Shown piece by piece: positions 15,205 through 23,021 of a stretch of 29,535 bases of DNA. Each line of letters opens with the position of its first letter. The first letter of the stretch is position 1. A program made the position numbers and the translations under genes. The notes below the pieces were generated by a model. The model was not told the DNA's origin and did no database searches. It saw only the letters and a program-made list of their open reading frames with translations. Source of the DNA: CAJXZP01 sp049606935 (GTDB taxonomy: Bacteria > Bacteroidota > Bacteroidia > Flavobacteriales_G > Salibacteraceae); the NCBI GenBank assembly GCA_049606935.1, contig JBMYWA010000022.1:1-29535 (forward strand). Reading direction: 5' to 3'.

Positions 15205-17250
15205 ATGAGACTTAATGTACTTCGATTTCCGTTAGCACTAATCCTTATCTTTTTAGGAACTAGCTTGTTAGCGCAAAAAAGTGTTACAAAAGATGCGGAC
15301 GCAATGTTTAAAGCTTCACGTTATTATGAAGCTATTAACTTGTACAAATCCTCTTATTCAAAAGAGAGATCAGCATCAGGAAAGAAGCTTATTCTATACA
15401 GAATTGGCTATTCTTATTATAAAATTGAAGATTTTGATAATGCTAAAGGATGGCTAGGAAAAGCAATTAAGGCAGGTTATAGTGATCCTGAAGCCCAATT
15501 TTACTATGCCGAAACTATTCGTAGAATGGGATTGTATGATGAGGCAATTGTGGAATTTAAAAAATACCAAGAATTAAATCCAAGTGACCCAAGTGCTGCT
15601 CAATATATTAAAGAATGTGAAGATGCACAAGATTGGATAGATAACCCAACCCGTTACATGGTTGAAAAAGATCCAGTATTAAACTCGAAAAAAGCCGACT
15701 TTTCACCAATTTGGGCAGATAAGCGTCACACTTCAATGATTTTTACTTCAACTCGTGAGGGTAGTGCAGGAGATAACGTTGATCCAATTACAGGGCAAAA
15801 TTATTCTTCTATTTGGAGAACAACTCAAGATAAGAAAAGTAAGAAATGGATGCAACCTACTATGGTTGATGATGGTTCAGGAGTTATTAATAATGGAACA
15901 GCAAACGAAGGGTCAGCTACAATTGATTCAAAATATAAAACAGTATATTTTACTCGTTGTTCAACAAAAAAGAAGTCGAGATTGGGTTGCGCAATTTATG
16001 TAACTAAAAAAGTAGGTACTTCATGGTCTGAGCCAGAATTGTTTCCAATTAAATTGAATGATACCTCCGTTGCTGGTCATCCAAGTATAGGTTTAAAAGA
16101 TATGTATATGTTCTTTGCATCTGATATGCCAGGTGGTTTTGGAGGTAAGGATATTTGGATGTCTAAATATGATAAAAAAGCTAAAACATGGTCTGATGCC
16201 GTTAATTTAGGATCTGAAATTAATACAAGTGGCGATGAAATGTATCCATATATTCATGAAGATGGTAGATTATTCTTTGCGTCTAATGGTCATCCAGGAA
16301 TGGGGTCTTTAGATATCTTTTCTTCAGATAGAAACGGAACTAAAGATGAGTGGAATAATGTGCAGAATATGAAATCTCCAATAAACTCATCTTATAATGA
16401 TTTTGCAATAGTTTTTGATGGTTTAGCTAATCGTGGGTATCTAACCACTGATAGACCAGGTGGTAGAGGTTCAGATGATATTTGGTCATTTAGAGTTCCT
16501 CCATTGAAATTTATTTTAGCTGGTACAGTTACTGATGTAGATGACGGAACTCCAATTTCTGATGTAAGCATTAAACTTATTGGTACAGATGGTTCTACTG
16601 TAGAAGCTAAATCAGATGAATTAGGATACTATGAATTTGATCAAGTAACCGGAAGTACAGAACGTTATATAAAAAGCGAAACATCTTATACTATTGAATT
16701 TTCTAAGAAAAGTTACTTAAATGGTTCTGGCCAAGAAACAACTTTAGGTAGAATGGAATCTACTAAAATTGTGCATGACGTAAAAATGCAGTCAATTAAG
16801 AAAAATGAGATTCGCTTTCCTGAAGTACGTTACGATTTAGCCAAATGGGAATTACAGGTAAATGATAGTGTAAACTCTAAAGATTCTTTAGATTTTTTAT
16901 ATCAAACTTTAATTGATAACCCAACACTTGTTGTCGAGCTAATGTCACATACGGATGCCCGTGGTTCAAATAAAAATAACCAAGTGTTATCTCAAAAACG
17001 TGCTCAAAGTTGTGTAGATTATTTGGCTTCAAAAGGTATTCCTAAAGAAAGAATGGAAGCTAGAGGGTATGGAGAGGATCAACCGGTAATTACAGAAGAC
17101 GTAATTAATGCCTTGCCAACAAAAGAGGAAAAAGAAGCTGCGCATCAAAAAAATCGTAGAACCACTTTCCGTGTATTACGTGACGACTATGTTCCGGCTG
17201 CTCCGGCTGAAGAAGCGGCTCCGGCAGAAGGTGAAGAGTCAGGTAATTAG
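15205..17250 (+). CDS. PorE-like OmpA family protein (TPR, PD40 propeller, CRD, OmpA)
   Basis: A 681-residue exported cell-envelope protein. A signal peptide (MRLNVLRFPLALILIFLG ... LLAQ, cleavage near 24) is followed by TPR repeats (about 25-130, with NAKGWLGKAIKAGYSDPEAQ), a PD40/WD40-like propeller (about 145-430, repeated FASDMPGGFGGKDIW-type units) and a carboxypeptidase-regulatory-like fold (about 438-525, GTVTDVDDGTPISDV). An OmpA peptidoglycan-binding domain (about 534-660, VVELMSHTDARGSNKNNQVL, RMEARGYGEDQP) and a Pro/Ala/Glu tail complete it. The domain order is that of PorE, the T9SS component that ties the trans-envelope complex to peptidoglycan. Paralogues are common in this phylum, so the exact role is uncertain. 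Unlike PorE, which is a lipoprotein, I see no lipobox Cys. An in-frame ATG at 15157 would bury the signal peptide; I prefer 15205. Confidence 0.85.
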   Translation: MRLNVLRFPLALILIFLGTSLLAQKSVTKDADAMFKASRYYEAINLYKSSYSKERSASGKKLILYRIGYSYYKIEDFDNAKGWLGKAIKAGYSDPEAQFYYAETIRRMGLYDEAIVEFKKYQELNPSDPSAAQYIKECEDAQDWIDNPTRYMVEKDPVLNSKKADFSPIWADKRHTSMIFTSTREGSAGDNVDPITGQNYSSIWRTTQDKKSKKWMQPTMVDDGSGVINNGTANEGSATIDSKYKTVYFTRCSTKKKSRLGCAIYVTKKVGTSWSEPELFPIKLNDTSVAGHPSIGLKDMYMFFASDMPGGFGGKDIWMSKYDKKAKTWSDAVNLGSEINTSGDEMYPYIHEDGRLFFASNGHPGMGSLDIFSSDRNGTKDEWNNVQNMKSPINSSYNDFAIVFDGLANRGYLTTDRPGGRGSDDIWSFRVPPLKFILAGTVTDVDDGTPISDVSIKLIGTDGSTVEAKSDELGYYEFDQVTGSTERYIKSETSYTIEFSKKSYLNGSGQETTLGRMESTKIVHDVKMQSIKKNEIRFPEVRYDLAKWELQVNDSVNSKDSLDFLYQTLIDNPTLVVELMSHTDARGSNKNNQVLSQKRAQSCVDYLASKGIPKERMEARGYGEDQPVITEDVINALPTKEEKEAAHQKNRRTTFRVLRDDYVPAAPAEEAAPAEGEESGN

Positions 17251-17267
17251 ATATATAAAATATTTTT

Positions 17268-17303
17268 AAAGGGCATTCCTATTTTTATAGGGATGCTTTT
17301 TTT
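17268..17303 (+). terminator. Intrinsic terminator after the PorE-like gene
   Basis: GCATTCCTAT (17273-17282), loop TTTT and ATAGGGATGC (17287-17296) form a 10-bp stem with one G-U pair, extendable through an upstream AAAGG, followed by seven Ts (17297-17303). Confidence 0.8.
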
Positions 17304-17360
17304 GTATAAATAGTTGTAGTTTGAAATCGTTTGGTTTCAAAAATTAAAAGACAGAATATC

Positions 17361-18524
17361 ATGGCATCCAAGTACGAAAAAAGAGGTGTATCGGCAGAAA
17401 AAACTGACGTGCATAAAGCCATTGCAAATATTGACAAGGGTTTATTCCCAAAAGCGTTTTGCAAAATTGTACCTGATTATTTAACAGGTAGTGATGATCA
17501 TTGTGTGGTGATGCATGCAGATGGTGCAGGTACTAAATCTTCTCTGGCATATGCGTATTGGAAACAAACCGGTGATATTTCAGTATGGAAAGGAGTCGCA
17601 CAAGATGCCTTGATAATGAATATTGATGACTTGTTATGCGTGGGCGCTACAGGCCCTATTATGTTGTCATCAACTATTGGTCGGAATAAAGGCTTGATTC
17701 CTGGTGAAGTGATTAAATCAATTATTGAAGGTACCGAAGCGTTAATAGAAGATTTAAAGCAATACGGAGTAGATATTATTTCTACCGGTGGCGAAACCGC
17801 TGATGTTGGTGATTTAGTAAGAACCATTATTGTAGATTCTACTGTTATAGCTCGTTTAAAAAAATCGGATATTATTGACAATGCAAATATCAAACCCGGT
17901 AATGTTATTGTTGGTTTGGCTTCTTTTGGTCAAGCCACTTATGAAAATGAGTATAATGGAGGTATGGGCAGTAACGGATTAACCTCTGCTCGTCATGATG
18001 TTTTTAGTAAAAATATAGCTAATGCATTTCCCGAAACATTTGATCCAGCCATTGATTCTGAATTAGTTTATTCAGGTGGTATGGAATTAACATCTAAAGT
18101 TGAAGGGGCTCCATTGGATGCAGGTAAACTGGTTTTGTCGCCTACAAGAACATATGCTCCGGTAATTGCTGCAATATTAAAAGAGCATAGAAACAAATTG
18201 GATGGTATGGTTCACTGCTCTGGAGGAGCACAAACTAAAATTCTTCATTTTGTAGGTGAGCATAAAGTGATTAAGGATAACTTATTTGAGTTACCTCCAC
18301 TTTTCAAATTGATTAAAGAGCAATCAGAAACGGAGTGGAAGGAAATGTACCAAGTTTTTAACATGGGGCATAGAATGGAAATATACACCGATGAGGAAAC
18401 GGCTAAGGAAATAATTAAAATTTCAGAATCATTTAATATTCCTGCACAAATTGTAGGTAGAGTGGAAGCTTCTGAAAAAAGAGAGTTAGTTATTCATTCG
18501 GAATTTGGTGAATTCACCTATTAA
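17361..18524 (+). CDS. purM: Phosphoribosylaminoimidazole synthetase (AIR synthase), Bacteroidota form
   Basis: Cytoplasmic step 5 of purine synthesis: closes formylglycinamidine ribonucleotide with ATP to aminoimidazole ribonucleotide. The 387-residue protein has the PurM-fold motifs MHADGAGTKSSLAY, the Asp-rich DALIMNIDDLLCVGA, STGGETADVGDLV and the C-terminal-domain SGGMELTSKVEG and MVHCSGGAQTKILHF. It is about 40 residues longer than the enterobacterial enzyme (345), as is normal in this phylum. The ATG at 17361 (MASKYEKRGVS) is chosen over a TTG-type start at 17331 because the family begins at the KRGVS segment. It leads a purM-prfA-pyrF run, with prfA starting 11 bases after it. Confidence 0.93.
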   Translation: MASKYEKRGVSAEKTDVHKAIANIDKGLFPKAFCKIVPDYLTGSDDHCVVMHADGAGTKSSLAYAYWKQTGDISVWKGVAQDALIMNIDDLLCVGATGPIMLSSTIGRNKGLIPGEVIKSIIEGTEALIEDLKQYGVDIISTGGETADVGDLVRTIIVDSTVIARLKKSDIIDNANIKPGNVIVGLASFGQATYENEYNGGMGSNGLTSARHDVFSKNIANAFPETFDPAIDSELVYSGGMELTSKVEGAPLDAGKLVLSPTRTYAPVIAAILKEHRNKLDGMVHCSGGAQTKILHFVGEHKVIKDNLFELPPLFKLIKEQSETEWKEMYQVFNMGHRMEIYTDEETAKEIIKISESFNIPAQIVGRVEASEKRELVIHSEFGEFTY

Positions 18525-18535
18525 GAAAGGAACAA

Positions 18536-19606
18536 ATGATTGAAAAGTTAGAATTAATAAAAGAGCGATTTATTGAAGTATCTAAAATGATTGTCGATCC
18601 AGACATCATATCAGATATGAAAAAATATGTAAAGCTCAACAAAGAATACAAAAACCTTGGTGATATTGTTAAAGAATACGATAATTACCAAGAAGTGGTT
18701 TCTAATATTGAAGATAATAAGGAGATTATTTCTACTGAAGACGATCCTGAGTTTAAAGAAATGGCTTCTGAAGAGTTAAAGGAGCTTGTTCCTAAAAAAG
18801 CAGAGTTAGAGGAGGTGTTAAAACAACTTCTAATACCAAAAGACCCAGAAGACGAAAAGAACTGTGTGATGGAATTTCGTGCGGGTACGGGAGGTGATGA
18901 AGCATCTATTTTTGCAGGTGATTTATTTCGTATGTACACTAAATACTGTGAGGGGCGTGGCTGGAAAGTTTCGGTTATGGATGTTAGTTATGGTACTCAA
19001 GGTGGATACAAAGAGGTGATTATTGAAATTGAAGGGGAAGACGTTTATGGAGACTTAAAATTTGAGGCCGGAGTGCACCGAGTGCAAAGAGTTCCTCAAA
19101 CAGAAACCCAAGGTAGAGTTCATACATCGGCAGCTACGGTGATGGTATTACCAGAAGCGGATGAGTTTGACGTTGAAATAAAAAATTCGGATATTAGAAA
19201 GGATTTATACTGTGCCTCTGGTCCAGGTGGACAATCTGTAAACACAACATATTCTGCGGTTAGATTAACTCACTTACCAACAGGGATTGTTGCGCAATGT
19301 CAAGACCAAAAATCTCAGCCTCGAAATTATGAAAAAGCACTTCAAGTATTGCGTTCCAGAATTTACGACATGGAGCTTCAAAAGAAATTAGAAGCCGATT
19401 CTGAAAAACGTGCCGGAATGGTTTCTAGTGGAGATAGATCTGCAAAAATTAGAACTTATAACTACCCTCAGGGTAGAGTTACTGATCATAGAATTGGGTT
19501 AACAGTGTATAATTTACCATCGGTAATGGATGGTGATATTGGTAAATTTGTGGAGGAGTTGAAAATTGCGAATAATACCGCCAAACTGCAAGAAGGTCAG
19601 GAGTAA
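18536..19606 (+). CDS. prfA: Peptide chain release factor 1
   Basis: RF1 recognises UAA and UAG stop codons in the ribosomal A site and triggers release of the finished peptide. In the 356-residue protein the stop-codon-reading tripeptide P187-Q188-T189 (the RF1-type PxT, in VHRVQRVPQTETQGR) and the catalytic G231-G232-Q233 (SGPGGQSVNTT) are both intact. Other class hallmarks are EFRAGTGGDEA and TYNYPQGRVTDHRI. The PxT tripeptide rather than SPF separates it from RF2. The length is typical. It is coupled with purM (11-base gap) and pyrF (18-base gap). Confidence 0.97.
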   Translation: MIEKLELIKERFIEVSKMIVDPDIISDMKKYVKLNKEYKNLGDIVKEYDNYQEVVSNIEDNKEIISTEDDPEFKEMASEELKELVPKKAELEEVLKQLLIPKDPEDEKNCVMEFRAGTGGDEASIFAGDLFRMYTKYCEGRGWKVSVMDVSYGTQGGYKEVIIEIEGEDVYGDLKFEAGVHRVQRVPQTETQGRVHTSAATVMVLPEADEFDVEIKNSDIRKDLYCASGPGGQSVNTTYSAVRLTHLPTGIVAQCQDQKSQPRNYEKALQVLRSRIYDMELQKKLEADSEKRAGMVSSGDRSAKIRTYNYPQGRVTDHRIGLTVYNLPSVMDGDIGKFVEELKIANNTAKLQEGQE

Positions 19607-19624
19607 AATTCTTTAGCTAAGAAA

Positions 19625-20446
19625 ATGACAAGAGAACAGTTAGTTGCCGAAATAAAAAGAAAAAAATCTTTTTTGTGTGTTGGATTAGATAGCGATATTA
19701 ATAAAATTCCAAAGCATTTACTTTCTAAGGAAGATCCAATATTTGAATTTAATAAAACCATTATTGATGCTACAAAAGACTTTTGTGTGGCATATAAACC
19801 TAATATTGCTTTTTATGAGAGCATGGGTGAAAAAGGATGGCAAAGTTTAAAGAAAACCCTCGATTATATACCAGAAAACATTTTCACCATTGCAGATGCC
19901 AAACGCGGGGACATCGGTAATACCTCTAGCCTTTACGCTAAAGCATTTTTTGAGACCAGTAATTTTGATTCGGTAACTGTTGCTCCCTATATGGGAGAAG
20001 ATTCAGTAACTCCTTTTTTTGCCTATCCCAATAAATGGGTAATTCTGTTAGCGCTAACGTCAAATAAGGGCGCTTTAGATTTTCAGCAGCAAGTTTTAAC
20101 CTCTGGAGAAAAAGTGTTTGAAAACGTATTAAAAACCTCTTCTAAATGGGGTAATACTAGTAACTTGATGTACGTGGTTGGTGCTACAAGAGGTGAAAAT
20201 ATTGGAGAGGTTAGAAAGGTTGTTCCTGAACACTTCTTTCTAGTTCCTGGTGTGGGAGCCCAAGGTGGAAGCTTAGCCGATGTGGTGAAGTATGGAATGA
20301 CTTCTGATTGTGGGTTGTTAGTAAATTCTTCGAGAGGAATAATTTTTGCCTCTACAAGTGAGGACTTCGGACAGGTTGCCGCTCAAGAAGCCAAGAAAAT
20401 CCAATTGGAGATGGCTAAGCACCTTTCAGATTTTAAAATAGTATAA
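19625..20446 (+). CDS. pyrF: Orotidine 5'-phosphate decarboxylase
   Basis: Converts OMP to UMP, the last step of de novo UMP synthesis, in the cytoplasm. The 273-residue TIM-barrel protein has the FLCVGLDSDINKIP start, the catalytic D91-A-K93-R-G-D96-I-G-N-T cluster, and the phosphate-binding VPGVGAQGG and NSSRGIIFAS segments. The length and the DAKRGDIGNTS signature place it in the longer group 2 family (about 270-280 residues) rather than the 230-residue E. coli type. It ends the purM-prfA-pyrF run. No classical terminator follows, only the structured element at 20462-20506. Confidence 0.96.
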   Translation: MTREQLVAEIKRKKSFLCVGLDSDINKIPKHLLSKEDPIFEFNKTIIDATKDFCVAYKPNIAFYESMGEKGWQSLKKTLDYIPENIFTIADAKRGDIGNTSSLYAKAFFETSNFDSVTVAPYMGEDSVTPFFAYPNKWVILLALTSNKGALDFQQQVLTSGEKVFENVLKTSSKWGNTSNLMYVVGATRGENIGEVRKVVPEHFFLVPGVGAQGGSLADVVKYGMTSDCGLLVNSSRGIIFASTSEDFGQVAAQEAKKIQLEMAKHLSDFKIV

Positions 20447-20461
20447 TCAGTATCATTGATT

Positions 20462-20506
20462 TAGGATGAATGCAAGGTTTTAGTTACCTTGACGTTCAAA
20501 ATCCTA
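20462..20506 (+). other. Long imperfect hairpin between pyrF and the DUF2851 gene
   Basis: Three nested helices can form. TAGGAT (20462-20467) pairs with ATCCTA (20501-20506), GAATG (20468-20472) with CGTTC (20493-20497, one G-U), and CAAGGT (20473-20478) with ACCTTG (20486-20491), around the loop TTTAGTT. That is 17 pairs with one A bulge and one AAA bulge. It ends four bases before the DUF2851 ATG and has no T-tract, so it is not a standard terminator. A leader structure controlling translation is possible. Confidence 0.5.
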
Positions 20507-20510
20507 GTAA

Positions 20511-21791
20511 ATGACAGAAGACTTTTTACATTACATCTGGAAGTATCAATTATTTAACGCAAACAACTTAATTACGCATTCTGGGCAAAATTTAAGTATT
20601 GTATCTCCGGGTATACATAATCATGCTAGTGGCCCTGACTTTAGTGAAGCCGTAATTTCTATAGGAAACATTTCATGGGCTGGAAATGTCGAAATCCATA
20701 AAAATTCATCTGATTGGTTTCGACATAAACACGAAAAAGATCCTAATTATTTAAAGGTAATTCTGCATGTTGTTTGGAATTATGACCAACCTGTGTACGA
20801 CCTAAATAAAAATGAAATTCCCGTTTTAGTATTGAATGGAAAAGTGTCAAATTCCCTAATAAAAAACTACCGAACTCTGAATATGAGTAAAAACTCTGTT
20901 CTATGTTCTGAGTTGATCGATAAGAGAAACGATTTTAAAACTTCTCAATGGCTGCATCGTGTTTTAATAGAACGATTAGAATACAAAGTGTCGGAAATAA
21001 AAGATATTTATCTTCAAACCAACCGTAATTGGGAGCAAACCATGTTTGTCGTATTAAGTAAGAACTTTGGCTTTAAAGTCAACGCAATACCCATGCATGA
21101 ATTGGCAAAAAGAATTGATTTTAAAATACTACTTAAAAATAAAGATAGTCAGGTGGCGTTGGAATCTATTTTTTTTGGAGTTGCAGGGTTGATACCAGAT
21201 AAACCTAAATCAGTTTTTGAAAAACATCTTAAAACTGAATTCGCCCATAATAAACATAAATATCAGTTGGAAACAATTGACAAATCTATATGGAAGTTTG
21301 GTAAGGTTAGACCAACAAACTTTCCAACTTTACGAATTTCACAGTTAGCGACCTTAATTTTAAAAAACGGAAATCTTTTTGATGTGTTTGTTAGAAATAT
21401 GGATATTGAAACGGTAAAAGGTCTACTCTCTGTGAAGTGTAGTGATTTTTGGGATACACACTTTATATTTGAAAGGAAATCTAAAGATTCAAAGAAAAAT
21501 TTAGGAAAAAAATCTATTGAAAATATTCTAATAAACTCAATTACCCCGATGTTGTTTTTTTATGGTAAGGAGTCACAATCTCTACTACATCAAGAAATGG
21601 CAATTTCTCTTTTAGAAAAAACTCATCCTGAAAATAATTTCATTACCAAAAATTGGGCTCAATACAATATGTTTGCAAAGAATGCTTTTGATAGCCAGGC
21701 TTTAATTCAATTAACAAATAGTTATTGTAATTTAAAGAATTGCTTAAATTGTGGCATCGGAAAACAACTACTAATAAATGAGACTAGTTAA
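20511..21791 (+). CDS. DUF2851 family protein, function unknown
   Basis: A 426-residue soluble protein of a Bacteroidota-centred family with no known function. The conserved head is the strongest signal: NHASGPDFSEAVISIG, then WAGNVEIHKNSSDWFRHKH with invariant-looking D43, E61, H63, D68, W69, H72 and H74. Proline-Asp at 42-43, a hydrophobic strand and E61-I-H63 at the end of the next strand recall the PD-(D/E)XK nuclease core with His in place of Lys. That is my inference. The middle is helical. The C-terminus has three Cys (C406, C411, C414, CNLKNCLNCGIG) that could bind a metal. The start is the first ATG and lies just after the long hairpin. The end overlaps the PspC gene by 14 bases. Confidence 0.8.
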   Translation: MTEDFLHYIWKYQLFNANNLITHSGQNLSIVSPGIHNHASGPDFSEAVISIGNISWAGNVEIHKNSSDWFRHKHEKDPNYLKVILHVVWNYDQPVYDLNKNEIPVLVLNGKVSNSLIKNYRTLNMSKNSVLCSELIDKRNDFKTSQWLHRVLIERLEYKVSEIKDIYLQTNRNWEQTMFVVLSKNFGFKVNAIPMHELAKRIDFKILLKNKDSQVALESIFFGVAGLIPDKPKSVFEKHLKTEFAHNKHKYQLETIDKSIWKFGKVRPTNFPTLRISQLATLILKNGNLFDVFVRNMDIETVKGLLSVKCSDFWDTHFIFERKSKDSKKNLGKKSIENILINSITPMLFFYGKESQSLLHQEMAISLLEKTHPENNFITKNWAQYNMFAKNAFDSQALIQLTNSYCNLKNCLNCGIGKQLLINETS

Positions 21792-22005
21792 CTATATTCA
21801 ACACATTTTTGAGGAGCGGGCCTATGGTGTTTGCGAATGGTGGGGATCAAAGTTTAATGTAAACACAGGTACAATTCGTGTGTATTTTATTTACTTGTCG
21901 TTTTTAACCCTAGGGTCACCATTGGTTATTTATTTAGCCATGGCCTTCATTCTAAAAAATAAAAATTGGTTTAAACCTAAGAAAACCACTATTTGGGAGT
22001 TGTAA
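21778..22005 (+). CDS. PspC domain protein
   Basis: A 75-residue membrane protein of the PspC family, a component of envelope-stress (phage-shock) responses in other bacteria. The family core is visible: GVCEWWGSKFNVNTGTIRVYF, then a hydrophobic segment (about 38-59, IYLSFLTLGSPLVIYLAMAFIL) and a basic end (KNKNWFKPKK). The protein is only the PspC domain, with no transcription-factor or toast_rack domain, and no pspA is nearby. So a regulatory role is not shown. It starts within the DUF2851 gene (14-base overlap) and ends two bases before the K+ channel start, pointing to tight translational coupling. Confidence 0.87.
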   Translation: MRLVNYIQHIFEERAYGVCEWWGSKFNVNTGTIRVYFIYLSFLTLGSPLVIYLAMAFILKNKNWFKPKKTTIWEL

Positions 22006-22007
22006 TA

Positions 22008-23021
22008 GTGACAAGCGCGTTTAAATATTTTAAGGAGTTATATTTTTCATTTTTCCTTCTTTCTACAGTTATCTTAACTGGGATTTTGGGATTTATGGTA
22101 ATTGAAGACTATAACTTGGTGGATGCGTTCTATATGACCATTATTACAGTGTCTACTGTGGGGTTTAAAGAGGTGCAACCATTATCTGTTGAAGGTAGAA
22201 TTTTTACTGCATTTTTGATTATTTTCAGCTTTGGTATTTTTGCATATACCGTTTCCTACATTACCAGGTATATTGTTAATGGAGATTTACATAATTATTT
22301 TAAAAACTATAAAGTGGACGCATACATTGATAGAATTTCAGATCACGTAATTGTTTGTGGGTATGGGCGGAACGGAGCTCAAGCTGTAAAAACTCTTTTG
22401 GCCTACGGGAAGGAAGTAGTAATTATTGAAAACGATGACGAAATTTTAGCACGTTTAAAAGAAGCCAACCTTTTGTATATCAAAGGAGATGCAATTACTG
22501 AAAAAACCCTTATTCGTTCAGGAATTCAACGTGCTAATTCTATAATATCTACTCTTCCAAATGATGCTTCTAACGTTTTCGTGGTTTTAACAGCCAGAGA
22601 ACTAGCTCCCAAAATTCATATTATTAGTCGTGCCTCTGAAGATAGTTCCGAAAAAAAGTTGCGAATTGCGGGAAGCGATAATGTTATTATGCCTGATAAA
22701 GTTGGAGGAGCTCATATGGGTTCACTTGTTGTAACTCCAGATGTTTATGAGTTTCTAGATCATATTTCCGTAATGGGTAGTAATGAAGTTAACCTGGAAG
22801 AAATTCCTTATCGAAATATACCAACACAGTTTCAAGACCAAAAGCTTTCCAAACTAGATGAAAGTTATGACTCTGGATGCTTAATTGTTGGCTATCGTAC
22901 ACCCGAAGGGGAATATAAGGTGAACCCTAGTCGAGAATTAATACTGGTTCCTGGATGTAAAATATTCGTATTGGGAACCCAAAGTCAGATAAGACAAATA
23001 AATACGCTTCTGCAACTGTAA
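22008..23021 (+). CDS. Two-helix potassium channel with TrkA (RCK) regulatory domains
   Basis: A 337-residue inner-membrane K+ channel. Two helices (about 11-32 and 65-87) flank a pore loop with the selectivity filter T50-V51-G52-F53 (TVSTVGFKEV). Next is a cytoplasmic RCK/TrkA-N Rossmann domain (about 113-230, VIVCGYGRNGAQAV with G118-x-G-x-x-G123 and an acidic VVIIENDDE ribose-binding end). A TrkA-C domain (about 245-337) follows. Pore gating by nucleotide or ion binding to RCK domains is known for the family. The filter has Phe where KcsA has Tyr, a variant seen in prokaryotic channels. The start is uncertain: the GTG at 22008 avoids overlap with PspC, but a TTG at 21993 is also in frame. 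The stop shares a base with the next start (TAATG). Confidence 0.9.
   Translation: MTSAFKYFKELYFSFFLLSTVILTGILGFMVIEDYNLVDAFYMTIITVSTVGFKEVQPLSVEGRIFTAFLIIFSFGIFAYTVSYITRYIVNGDLHNYFKNYKVDAYIDRISDHVIVCGYGRNGAQAVKTLLAYGKEVVIIENDDEILARLKEANLLYIKGDAITEKTLIRSGIQRANSIISTLPNDASNVFVVLTARELAPKIHIISRASEDSSEKKLRIAGSDNVIMPDKVGGAHMGSLVVTPDVYEFLDHISVMGSNEVNLEEIPYRNIPTQFQDQKLSKLDESYDSGCLIVGYRTPEGEYKVNPSRELILVPGCKIFVLGTQSQIRQINTLLQL

Noticed and set aside
17302..17333. TTG-N21-ATCGTTTG before purM as a promoter
   Set aside because: The -7 element has two mismatches in its most conserved bases and overlaps the end of the preceding terminator.
20484..20491. TTACCTTG before DUF2851 (and again at 25584-25591) as a variant -7 box
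   Set aside because: No TTG lies at 19-21 bases upstream of either, and the first is explained by the hairpin stem.
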